Assembly: GCA_947034895.1 (NCBI GenBank)
Contig: OX344765.1
Location: 9,863,001 to 9,927,000 of the forward strand
Direction: 5' to 3'
From: Rhytidiadelphus loreus
Lineage: Eukaryota; Streptophyta; Bryopsida; Hypnales; Hylocomiaceae
DNA: 64,000 nt
Part shown: piece after piece, positions 36,371 through 48,200 of the stretch
Layout of the letters: every line of letters begins with the position of its first letter
Position numbering within the stretch: the first letter of the stretch is position 1
Notes under the pieces: model-generated
Databases searched by the model: none
Seen by the model: the letters and a program-made list of their open reading frames with translations, nothing else
Told to the model about the DNA's origin: nothing
Translations under genes and position numbers: made by a program

Positions 36371-36790
36371 ATGACAAGTGATATAGAGAGTGATGCAAGG
36401 CCTACAAAGAGATTGCGTGCAATGGAAGGTATAGTTAGTTTACGCTTGGTATCACTACTTATGTGTTCTTTTCTTATTGAATTTTGAAGTACCATTGTTT
36501 ACAGTTATATACTACTCAACTTTGGATTTGATTGCAAACATTATTTGATGAAATTTGGATGTGTTGATTTGTCCATAAGATTGATCATTGGTTGTGGTGC
36601 AAATCAATTTGGGAACTATGATGTTTTCATAAGTCACTTAGAGGCCCTGAATCCCTAATACCAAGACAGGAATCGTGGGCTTTTTGTATGAAGCTTTGAG
36701 AAGAGTTGGATTGCATTCCTTTCTAGATTGCGTTTCCATTAGTAAATGTGAAGATTCTTGGAACCCCCCAAGATTTGCCCATGCAAAACA
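36371..36790 (+). pseudogene. N-terminal fragment of a third TIR-NB-LRR copy
   Basis: A leader exon MTSDIESDARPTKRLRAMEG (36371-36428) with a GT donor is parallel to the leader at 9916-9976. It is followed at 36600-36790 by TIR-coding DNA (GNYDVFISH..., an insertion after SH, then GIVGFLYEAL, then SFLDC.SISKCEDSW). The frame is broken inside the first TIR strand and homology stops near 36795, before the rest of the TIR and the NB-ARC. Downstream DNA is unrelated. Confidence 0.85.
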
Positions 36791-36824
36791 TCTAGATGCT
36801 TGAGCATCTGTTCCTTATTCCTTA

Positions 36825-37240
36825 AGACTTCATTCGAGTGCTTTCGTATCGAATCCTGTCCAAGCGTTTGGTTCAACAGCTCTTTCTGTAACGTCGCCAT
36901 TGCTTAGCAAGGAAAATAAGTCTGACTTTATGAGGCCTTTGTTAAAAGCCGACGAGCCCTCTAAAGACGAGTGGGAATCTGCAAGAGACTTGGACTTGAG
37001 GACTGTAAGGACAGCGATGGAGACAAGGCCCAAAGACTGCTCCTCACATTCAGAGGGCTCAGCGTCAGAAAGCGACGTGCAGTTTCTGGCTACCCAGGTA
37101 TTTTTGGCAACCCACGTGTTTACCAACCATTCAAAGCTTACAGGTCGGGGCAGGATGGCGTCTCTAGGGAAGAAGATGCATACTGTTGTAGAGAAGTTCC
37201 ATCACAAGCGACCAGATGATGTAGATGGCTCCTCATGACC
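36825..37240 (+). other. Exon-like stretch of unknown origin
   Basis: An open plus-strand frame reads ...ALSVTSPLLSKENKSD, LLKADEPSKDEWES, SHSEGSASESDVQFLATQ, then continues to KKMHTVVEKFHHKRPDDVDG-stop. Its composition is acidic and Ser-rich, GC content is higher than the surroundings, and a GT follows FLATQ. It is bounded by the broken TNL fragment on one side and AT-rich DNA on the other. I do not recognise the protein. It may be a captured exon of a host gene. Confidence 0.35.
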
Positions 37241-37851
37241 AAGTGGTAGACGGGCACTGGAAGCACAATTTGCTTGAAAGCTAATTTGTTGACCCAGTGC
37301 AAAACATGGGTGAAGTTGCTTAAATGATTGACTATGGGTGGTTCTACCATACCGACTTGAATTCCCAGTGCCACTAATCAAGACCAGCAAATAGACAAAT
37401 TTCGTAGTTGCACATTCTTACAATCATATCCATTTCCAGTGTAAGAGTATCCAACAATCTGCAATTTCACTTTCAAATATGATCCACTGTGCATAGTAAT
37501 CAAGAAATTTCTCAATTCAAGAAATTTGAAATATGAGTAGCGCCTGGATTACTTCGTAAGCATTCCAGCCGCAGAATCCAGCATAAACATGAATGACATA
37601 ATCTGTACCCCAACTACAAAATAATATTTCTTACAAGTTGAATCTGGAACATAGAATCTGTTGTAAACGATGCAGGAGTTTCACAGTTAGACCAATGAAA
37701 AATGAACAAAATTATACGATTGTTTGTCAATGAGCTTTGATGATCTAGACGCATGTAAGCAAATCATGGCTAATCTTAAGTGAAGTCCAAGAAAGGTATT
37801 GGAATATTAAATTGCAAAAATTTTCAAGGATGTCAAAGACTTGAACTGCAC

Positions 37852-37854
37852 ACA
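37852..37854. repeat. Target-site duplication ACA, left
   Basis: ACA here is repeated at 52282-52284, immediately outside the two CACTA termini. A 3-bp duplication is the hallmark of CACTA insertion. Confidence 0.9.
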
Positions 37855-37889
37855 CACTACAAGAAATTGGGCACAAATGCGACTGCCGA

Positions 37890-38340
37890 AGAATGACTGG
37901 CTGTCCGGAACGACTATAAAATGACTTAATTTCCCTAATTGCACCACTGCTACAACAACTACAGCAGCAGAGTCATACTGCAGTCGGAAGCGCGACTGCA
38001 GGATGAAGACTTCAGAAGTAGAAAGCTTCGTCCGCTGTATTCCGTTAACTACGTCATCAAAGTGCAGACGTGGACAAAGACAATTCCTACGTGGAGGACG
38101 CAGTCGCCAAAGTCTGTGACGCTGTCATATATTGTGACTTCCCCACTTCTGGTCGACTGAAAAATGACTACAAGAAAACTTCAGAATGACTTCAGGAAAG
38201 TGACAACTTCACTCACTGAAAAAAAAAGATGAAAAGATAAAGAAGACTGTGGCGGAGGGAAAGAAAAAGTTCCGACTGCTGTATGAGATACAGAATGACT
38301 ACGGAATTACTAAGGAATGACTATATTGTTGCTACACCTA
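37890..38340. repeat. Left subterminal AATGACT repeats of the CACTA element
   Basis: At least seven copies of (G/A)AATGACT(A/T) or its complement lie within about 450 bases of the left end (37893, 37918, 38161, 38186, 38294, 38316 and nearby). In En/Spm such motifs bind the TNPA-type protein. Confidence 0.7.
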
Positions 38341-39005
38341 CAGGCTGAATGTGGAAGAAGAAAAGAGCAACAGAAAATGTTTTTTATGTTCTTAAGGTGA
38401 TGATGAGTGCATCCATCTAATGAGACTTGTTGTATCATCTACAAAAATATGAACACGCACTAGTTTATGAAAGTCCTAGTTATACTTGACGGTTTAGGGA
38501 GCATGCAAGCATTTCATCTATTAATTCACTTGGAGGACCGTGAGACCTCTGCTGCCCAAATGATGATGTCCTCCTATTTTTAATTGTGTCTCCTCCTACA
38601 TGATTAACGGACATGGCCTACGAATTTGGGAACAATCTTACTTCACTGGTTGGTGGAAACCTCCTTACAGAATGTGAGATCTGTTAGTAGGGGGGGAATG
38701 ATGCAAGGATTTTATGGATCATCTATTTCAAGCATCGTGGAGTTCTTGTGAACATGGTAGAGCATTCATTAAAACTTGGGGTTGTGGTGGACGGTGGTTA
38801 AGATATCAGTTTTGGCCAATGAAGGTGTGAAACCTCCTTGTAGCATATAGACCACGCCCCATGCAGATTGCTTTATTTGAAGGCAATGTAAACACACTGC
38901 CGGTTTTAGGAACTTCAATATGTGTCCCGAGTTGTTCTGGATGGTAGTTTGTGACTACCATCCAAAGCCATATATACTTGTATAGATGCAGAGACAGACT
39001 TTGCT

Positions 39006-39165
39006 GAATGACTACATTTTTGCTCCGATTTTAGTTGCAACACACTGCAGCAAACTGAGTTAGTCATTTTGAAGTTGTTGGACTTTTCTGAACGACTGCA
39101 TTGTGGCTCCGATATTACTTGTGAATGACTTCAGGGGATTGAGTTAGTCATTTAGAAGTTCTTTG
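39006..39165. repeat. 84-bp tandem duplication in the CACTA element
   Basis: Two diverged copies of a unit containing CTGAATGACTACATTTTTGC and GAGTTAGTCATTT; GCTCCGAT recurs at 39022 and 39106. It lies 3' of the transposase gene. Confidence 0.65.
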
Positions 39166-39336
39166 TGTGTTACCATGGTAGACTACAGGAATGGCGCCCC
39201 CCGTTCTGCAATTCAAAATGCACTTTCTAGTGACCCAAACTTCAATTTGTTTCCACTTGAAAAATAAAAAATGATATGAGTCATGATAGGTAAATACAGA
39301 TGTAATTGACTGTAAACCGCTACTGTAGTACGTTCA

Positions 39337-42300
39337 CTAATACTCTTCCTGTGCCAACAAGTTATCTTCTATTGACAATTCAATGGCACCGATTAGATTC
39401 GCTGTCTCCGCTGCGGCTGGCCACCTTTGAGGAGCAATGAGTCCAGCGGGATCTACCGTGGTGGTGATGAAGGCATTTGTGGTCTCAACTACCTCTCGCC
39501 TAGCTCTGGCTTCTTTACATAACACAACCTTCCATCCAGGTTTGTCTACCATGTCTGAGAAGAAAACCTGTGTAGCTTGACTAGGAAAGATGAACGGCTC
39601 TGCCATGCGAGGCATTTTGTGCCGGAAGTTTACTGTAAGGAAGCCACAGTCGTCTTTTGTATACGTAGAATTGCCTCGATTATCTTGATGCTTCACCCAC
39701 TCACATCGCATGAGGATGATCTGTGTATGCAATGCACCATAATCCAACAACAAGATATCCTTGAGGACCCCAACATAGTTTACAGACACGTCAGCAGCAC
39801 TTTAGTCCGTCAATTCGAATATAGAAGCCACACCGCTGTTGTAGCTAACCAGCCGAGAGGTTGCCTCATCTTCCACACGGAAGTGATTACCAAATGCAGT
39901 GATCCGCGAATACCGAATTGCTCTCTGTGAAGGCTTCTTGCTTAGCAACAAGCGGTCCATGTCCTCCAGGTTCCTTAAATCCAACTCCAAATTGTGAACT
40001 GCGTTCAAAACCCATTCCGCAAGTCCACACGCCGATGTAGACGCACGTTCCTCGTCCCTCCACTTCCTGCGCACACAGGAACCAAGGTTTGAGGTGGGAA
40101 AAGGTGCTAGCACATTGCATTTCACATGGCAGAAAATAAGACGGACACTGCGCTCTGCGGTTTAAGGTGCAGCAGTGACGCTAATATGACTTCCATGCAA
40201 CTTGGCATAGTTGTCACTAAGTCATTTTACAGCTTTGCATCGACGACGGTACTCTTAAAATTACTAGGAAATGACTGTCAAGCGGCTCGATCATTACTAG
40301 CAAGAGAACAGTAGTCATTGTATGCGCAAATTCCGGGAACTCTACAATCACAGGAGAGCAAGGGAGGATGGAGGTGCATAGGCAACCAGATAAATCAACA
40401 CAAACTGCTTGAAGAAGCATTTACATGTACAAGTCCTGCATGCTGGAGACATTCGTGAGCACATATTGGTGTGCTAAGTCTCGTAGCTCACAGCTCATGA
40501 CATATGGCCTCCCAGCGCCTTGCAACACCTCCTCAGCATCACCATACTCCGGATCTTCATCCCATATACGTCTCTGTGTGGGCTCAAATCTGTGGATATA
40601 CTCAGTGATGAAGCCACAACATTCATCTTTCAAATACCCCTCCGCCATACATGCCTCTGGCCGCGCCATGTTTCGTACATGGCATTTTAGAACTTTCATG
40701 TATCGTTCGACTGGATACATCCAGCGTGCACTCACTGGTCCACATAGGTCCAGCTCCCTCGCTAGATGATACGGATGATGTGTCATGATATCAAAAAAGG
40801 ATGGAGGGAATTCAATCTCAACGAGCGCCATGCTTTCAGCCACATCAACTTGTAATGACAAGAAGTCGGCTGGGTTGTACACTTTAGTGCACAAGTGCCT
40901 AAAGACCTTGCACATTCTCATGACCGCCATGCGAGGCCCGGGTTGGAGCAGTCCGTGAAGTGCTAGTGGCAAAACCGATTGCATTAGCACGTGATAATCG
41001 TGGGACTTTAACCCCCCAAAGTTCTTCTTGCGGATGCACTTGGCTAGATCTGAAGAGTATCCACTTGGCGTCTTCAATGACTCAATACACCGAGCAAACT
41101 TCTCGAACTCCTCATCGGTCAAAACGTATGGTGCACGGGGTTTCACCATCTTCCCAGGCTTACGAGGGTTTGGAGAGAGCCACAAGTGCTTCCTCACATT
41201 CCGCCTTTGCAAGTCTCTTCTCACTTTCACAGTGTCCTTCTTCCCAGTTATTGTTTTCAAGAAGTTCTTCGCCAAGTTCATTTCGCAATGCATGACGTCT
41301 AGCGTGTAGCGAATGAGAAGATGCTGCATGGAAGTCATTCACAAAATAAGTACTTTGTTATACATCAACGATTCAACGTAGACATTGGCCGCACAATGAC
41401 AGTTCTGATGGAAAGGCATGGATTGGCCATTACGATTTCCACATAAGGTGCGATACTTGGGTCAACTTGGTTTCAAGTTCAGGATTACTGTGAACATCCA
41501 CCGTGGATGTGGGACGAACAGGCCCCGCAGAACTAATTCCCATAACAGGGATGACTGTCATAACAAAGTCATTAAAAGGGACTTCTTCTACTATTACTAC
41601 TTTCAAATGACTTGTACACTACTTCGAAGCCAAAACTAAGTTCTGTTCAAGTCATTTCTGAGTGCAGGGCAAGAAAAAGTCTAACGCACCTTCTAGTAAG
41701 GCAATGTATGTAGAATGCTGAGGCGCTTCACACTGTGTATTTTTGAGGGGTCGCCAGCAGCACCATCTCTACTTCCACCTACTTTCCAAGCCTTGTATGC
41801 CAGTGCGTGCTGTATCTGCTCTTCCACTGTCACTTCACGTGGTTTAGCCCGGTTTTCAATGGAACCATTAAAATGGTCTCTCATATTATCCGATCTAAAA
41901 GGATGGTCTGGAGGCAACCAACGCCGAGTCCCTGCATAAGTACACTTTCCAAGCTCTATGGAATGCTCGGCACCTAAGTCTGAACCGCACCACGGGCAAG
42001 CAGCATAACCTTGATGCGAAAATCCTCCTACCGTGCTATAGCCTGGAAAGTCATGGATAGTCCATAGTAGCATAGCGCGTAGCTGGAATGACCTAGCACC
42101 AACATCCTTTGCTATATCATAGGCTGGAACCCCAGCCCACAACTCTAACAACTCTTCTACAAGGGGCTCCAAATAAACATCAAACACATCTAAAGTCACG
42201 GATTCCCTCCCGGGAATTAAGAGAGATAAGAGGACAAAAAACTTCTTGGTCGTCAACCATGGTGGAAGATTGTAATTCAACAAAAGAACTGGCCATGTGG

Positions 42301-43435
42301 ACCATGACGACCTGTTCTGCTTATACGGGTTCACTCCATCAGCTACTAGAGCGAAGTGAGCATTTCGGGGATCTGCAGCAAAGGTTGGGTCCACGTTGTC
42401 ATGGAAATGCTGCCAAGCCTTTGAGTCACATGGGTGCCTCACGAGTCCATCCCCTCCGTCTTGGTTGCTACGATTCTCCGCATGCTAAACCATGAGCTTC
42501 GAGATTGCAAGACTCCGGTACATTCGCTGAAGTTGTGGAATGATTGGAAAGTGACGAAGAACTTTCAGTGGGAAGCAATGGCGCTCTTCATCTCGGTATC
42601 TAGGACCTCCACAGTGAGGACATCGCAAGGCATTTTCGTGCTCTCCACGAAACAGCACGCATCCTCGTTGGCAAGCATGTATACTATTGTACGATAAGCC
42701 TCGTTTCACGGTCAGCGCCTTTGCTGCATGATAAGTTTTAGGCAAAGAATTCTGAATCGGCAGGAGGTGGAGGTGTAGCAAGCTGAAGAGTTCGTTGGCG
42801 CAGTGATTGCTCACCCCGTGAACAGTGCACAAGTTCATAAGCAATACAGTAGCAGCCAACTTGCTGGAGCGAGAACCATCGTACAAAACCTCCATGGATT
42901 CCTCAAGAATTGTTGCATCAAAGTCTGGATCCTCCATGACTCCACCCACGACAGTGTCGCCGCACTGTTCGGGCTCTTCACCTCCGAATAGGTTGTCTTG
43001 CATGCACTCGTCATGGATGGAGTCCCCTACTTCAAAGGCATTAGCAACCTCTCGTTGAAGTCTGTCGGTTGAATTTTGTGGGTTATCTTCTTCTTGTAAT
43101 GTTTGCTGCACCATGCCTTGAATGTCAACCTGAGCGTCCACTTCCAACGGCAACTCTTGAGGTGGTTCACAGAATTCCTGCTTCCACTCTTCATCGGATG
43201 AATCTCGTGTGCCAGGTCCTCTCCAAATCCGTGAATTAGGATGTCTACCGTGTAAGATGAGGTGCTCCCGCACATTGCGGAGTAACAATCTCCTATGCCC
43301 CCGACATTGAGTGCATGGGCAATGTATTCTCGTAACGTTGTATTCTGTTGCTCGTCGCAACTCACGAATCCAAAGCCGATCATCACGTAGTCGCTGCCTA
43401 CGGCTATCAGACAAGGGCAGTCTACTTGGAATCAT
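39337..43435 (-). pseudogene. TNP2-type CACTA transposase, three in-frame stops
   Basis: DDE-type transposase (TNPD/TNP2) that would cut and join the element ends. Domain order: transposase-associated zinc-binding region (HCPCTQCRG...REHLILHG), Tnp2 core (ACQRGCVLFRGE...RCPHCGGPRY; RHPCDSKAWQHF...ALVADGVNPY; LDVMHCEMNL), DUF4218 (LCGPVSARWMYPVERYMKVL) and DUF4216 (NYVGVLKDILLLDYG). Exons on the minus strand are 43435-41690, 41323-40425 and 40066-39337; both introns join in frame with GT-AG borders. In-frame stops are TAG 42487-42485 (in LMV-stop-H, where family members have Trp), TAG 41695-41693 (LPY-stop-K, again a Trp position) and TAA 39804-39802. No frameshift is needed anywhere. It is most likely inactive unless the stops are bypassed. 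Confidence 0.9.
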
Positions 43436-45236
43436 CCTGTGTGTGTGATTTTAATTTGGCGCTCATGCGACCTGTGCATAAATTACATTGAAGTTGAAGT
43501 GAGAAATGGCATCCTAGACAGATTTGATTGTGTGAAAGCGGCACGACATCGTGACAACTTCAATTTCACTTCATGGTGACTTCCCTCACTACAGAATGAC
43601 TACCGTAGTCAGAACATCACATATGTATGACTTCCAAATGTCTAAGGGCATTGTTGTATGACTGAAACGTGTCTACGCACTGAAAAGACAGGCAGGGCCG
43701 GAAGACCATGCATACAAAGGTTCACCAACAAATATTTGAAAAAGAATATACTTGAAACATTCCTTTTGTATTTTATGGAATGTCTGTGAGACTGTATTGT
43801 GCAGAACACGTGTATTTGGATGCAACTACATACCTAATTACAGATTGTGGTATGTGATGACTGGCCAAAAAGACTAAGATACTTGCTAATTCCAAGAAGG
43901 TTCTGTGTCCATGGACATAATTTGGCAATCGGACCTTAGTCTACATGTCGAAGAAGCTGCCACAAGCATACAATTCTAAGTATTAAATTTTTAGTTGCAT
44001 GTGAATGGCACATACCGCTACCCAATTATAAAATTGAGGGCACAGACTTTTGGCACCTCAATATAATGTCACTGGTAGTAAGAGGGTAGAGAAAAGAGAC
44101 TTCAGCAGACCTTCATAGCATGACCCAATGCTCGAATCAGACCGGATGTGGTTCAAAATCTTCCTTCGTTGGGGGTGGAGGGTGAAGGTTCGACGCTCTG
44201 TTCCACACAACTGAGCGCGTTGATAACAACGATCTTGGGAATCAATCGCCTGAAGGGCACAAACTATACCTGCATAGGGGCAGAAGGTCATCAGATATAA
44301 TTGGAAAACTGAGGGCACGGCTTCCACAATGCAGCAAAGTCACATGGGTGAAAGACTTGGTCATGAAGTGGATTCTCTGCATGCACACAGAATCTCCCTA
44401 ATCCCTTAAATCAGACGTGGTTCTCTTACTAACACTGAATTTGTCGTCGAAGACAGACGAATAATTCCTCTCAAGACTTGGACATCCCCTACTACGCCCA
44501 ATGTAGTTGAAAACGCCGAATCTGTTTTGAATTCGATGTGAAGTTACTTTATCAGAACTTCTACATGACTAGAACGAGTCATTTATGCCTCATACGCACC
44601 GTTCACTAACAGATTAATGACTTCCATCAGTGACGGAAGAGTCGTGATGTATAACTAACAACTTCTGTGAGACTGCATACAAGCATACCCTATCCCAATG
44701 GCGACAAGGAGTAAATGAACCCAGTTTCAGCCACCTACTGTGCATGAAATCATATTGACGTGGTTCATTAAATTCTGAGAATAACGTGCATGTCCAAGAC
44801 TGTACACCTCATCATGATTCCGGGTTCAGTCACCGCAAATACACAAGCAATCATATGGAGATCAAGGGAAGATCGTCAGAGTTTGCCATTTCAATTCTGA
44901 CTGAAATGCGAAGTTGTCGCAGCCCTACAAATTAATGGCAAGCCGCCAACTGCCACCTCCCTCATCATGCCCACTACCTGAGTATGAGTTGCACTTTAGA
45001 ACGCAGATCTCTTAAATAGTACTCCCTCGCTGTAGTTTTGTTTCCTACCAGAGAAGATCGATCCTCACACTCCGTCCAAGCTGCTGGCCGTGGAAGAATC
45101 AGAGTTCCCCGGGAGCTTGCATGCGCTTAACAGCGTCGGAAGAGCACGTCTTCGATCGTACTCCTGTGGACAGCTCTGCATCAACGTGGAGTGAAGAACA
45201 AATTGTCTTTGCAGGTTCAAATTGCCGCGGACAAGC
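43436..45236. promoter_or_regulatory. Divergent promoter region of the CACTA genes
   Basis: About 1.8 kb separates the start codons of the two oppositely transcribed transposon genes, with no credible coding frame. It contains internal copies of the subterminal motif, for example GAATGACTACC near 43595 and GAGTCATT near 44576, so the TNPA-type protein might also bind here. TATA positions cannot be assigned with confidence. Confidence 0.5.
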
Positions 45237-48200
45237 ATGGACTCAGCGCCGGACAGCCCACCGCATCCGAAAACGGAGTATGAGCTCTTCCGCGATAAGA
45301 GGGTGGCGGAGAGGGACAAGGCACTGGAAAACGTTCTCATTGCCAAGGACGCCTTGTAAGTCAATTGCTATTCTACACGGCAGTGCTGTTCCACAGTGTG
45401 CACTTCGGAATATGTCTGAATTACTCGTTTCATAGATTCGTGAACTGAAATTTGGCTTTCTTTTTTGAGGGGCACTTCCCACGCATCATTCCACGAGGTA
45501 GAGGCATGCCGCCATAAACAACTATAGCTTGCATTCAGCAATTGTCATTGGAATTCACAGAAAATTGGCTTGGCGGCGGCACACTAGGGTTTTCAGAAGC
45601 TGTCCAATTAATTCCATAATGAGTGTTCCTCGGGTCTTGTGTAGTCGTTTTTTAGTCTCTCAGAAGTTGTAGTGAATAACTCGTGACTTCATGTGACTGT
45701 ATCCTTGTCACGGGGGAGTCGTGTAGAAGAAACGTTGTAGTCGTCGTAGTTCTTTAGAGAAACCTCGTCTCCATAATGACTGAATGTAGTCATTAAAGCC
45801 ACGTGGAACTATGCCGGGAGGGAGGTCTTGAAGTACTGCATGCAACAGAGGTTGTGACTGCACCCAACCTGCGCAACACTTTCTCCACCTTAGTCTTCCA
45901 CAGGGGTTCATTTGAATGGTTTTTGGCTGTCTTGTGGCAACTTGCCTAAGTGTGTGACAAACTTGCTCTTCTACCAGAGTACCACTCTGCATGGCTTTAG
46001 GTTTGCTTCACTGCGCCTTCTTTCTTTCTGTCGCAGAGACGTGGAATTAGGGAAGACTAAAAAGCCGGGTGAAGGTGCTCCCGCAAAGAAGGTGACAAGA
46101 CTGAAACGCACTATCTCCAGGCGGCGGGGCCTTCGAGGACAGCGGGGGAAGAAGGAGCGCAGTAGAGAAAACGTCGGCGCAAGAACTGTGTTGTCGACCG
46201 ACATGTCCAGCGGTCACGATTCTTCCTCGGAGGCGACGGAGTCCTATGACAAGGCCATCGCAGCAGGTATGATGAATCTAGCAATAGTGTGTTCCCATGT
46301 TCAGCAGCAATCCACCAAGGAGGCGGCTGCCACAGGTACTTGGATTCTACGCTTTTTGTTTTGATTACAACCCACCGTAAGTCGGGGAGGAGGTTCAGGT
46401 TTGAATGCCGTGACACGGAAGTGTGTATTTTAGGTTTCGATCTCATTGTTTACATTACAAAGGGTTGTATCTCGTTTAGGTCTTCTAGATGTTGAGGCAT
46501 GGGTGAACCTTAGTCGTCTTTCCCTATAGTTGAAGTTGGGGTTGTGTGCGGGGGCACTGAATTTTGCACTACTCTTGTTTATAACTCATTTGAAGGACAG
46601 TCGGACTCAAAATGTGATTGTTGAATGCGCAGAGAAGGCTAAAGTCGTCTTCGACTCCAGTGAGGACGACCTGGACAAAGAAGAACCTCTCTGCCATCAC
46701 AGGTTCAAACGTCCGAAGTTAACAGAGCCGACGCAGTCGCCTACGAAAGGGTCAATTGTGAGGCATCCTGGACACGCCGCTCCATCCACAGGGGTGGGGT
46801 GTCCACCTTCCTGGTCTTGGGTCCCGGGACAATGGATGCCTCAACAACAATCGCAACCTCCGCCAAGCTGGGGAACGGGTCCGCCGGCACCGTATCCTAC
46901 TCCGTGGTCCGAGGTACCCTTTGCACCATCACAAGACAGTGAGGACCGCACATCCCGCCGCTGTAAGAAGAATGCGTATGAGTTGGGGTCACGTGATCGT
47001 GCCAAGGCGGGAGTAAAGCCTAACCGAGTGTATGTTCAAGAGGGTGGAGAAGTGGATGGGGCCTGCACCGGGAAGAATGCTTGGGACGCGGCAATCCGAG
47101 ACTTTGTCCCGAAAATCTTGGACATAAGTGTAGTGGAATGGTTGAACCATGCGCCGCAAGCCTTGAAGAAACTAAGAGGGGCATTGGACAATGAGTTTGA
47201 GTACTTGGGACACCTCTTGAGCATGGTTGGGTTCCGCACAACTGTAACCAGGTTCTTGAAGTCTGAGAGATCCAGGTTGAAGGCCAAGTGGCTGAAAGGC
47301 CACGAGGAATGTCCTCTACACGTAGATGCTGATCAATGGGATAGGTTGATTGAGTATTGGCAAATTGAAGCGCAACAAGTGAAGGCGCAGAAGATGGCAG
47401 CTGCGCGGCAGAACGTGAGGAACTACGACCAAGTTGGTCGGAAAGGGAAAGTAGGAAAGGAGATTGCTGCGGTGAGCCTTCGGATCCCCTCTGTGTCCTT
47501 CAAATGATTCTTCGTAGTTTGCATGCACCTTCGTTTTTGTAATCATGTGGGCATTGTATTACTTGTTGATGTCTCCACATGGGTCCTTCTGATACGGATT
47601 TACTGTCTTCCTGCAGAGGGAAGGAAAGGAAACTAGCCCTGGAATCACCGACATTGCAGAGGGCCTGCACCGAATTCCAAATGCTGGAGTTGGGACCACG
47701 GTCAGTTATTATTTTTACAAGAACATCGTTACAAACTGTTCAGTTGTATAGTTTCTTGTATTTTAATTTCCGAATTTCATTAGTAAGTCAAACAGTAGTG
47801 CACGAAAATAGTCTTAGACTTCTATGGACGGTATTATATCATGGTTCAATTCATACTCTAAACCCTATTGTATTGGCACTCTGTACACATCTGCAATCGA
47901 CTAAGGATCACGTGCCGTGTCCTCCACCTCTCAGTTGAATCAATGCTAGCCATGTACAATAATGAACAAGGTCTATTTGCAGGTACTAATCCAAACATTA
48001 GGCTTAGCATTTGATTTCCGAAACCAGTGTCTTCAAAATTGTGTCTCAATTACGTAGTCATGTATAAGTCATATTAATTCTAAACCAGTCTGTCGAAAAT
48101 GACTCCTTTGCTACTAGTGAATGACTATCCCAGTCTGTCGAAATGACTCCTTCGCTACTAGTGAATGACTAGCCTAGTTGTGTTGTATGGGTGGTCGGTA

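Noticed and set aside
39337..43435. Treating the TNP2 pieces as four separate genes
   Set aside because: They share one frame or join by GT-AG introns and follow the domain order of a single transposase.
45121..45435. A 104-codon frame overlapping the first exon of the accessory gene
   Set aside because: The frame starting at 45237 joins the next exon in phase and has better composition; the other is a shadow.
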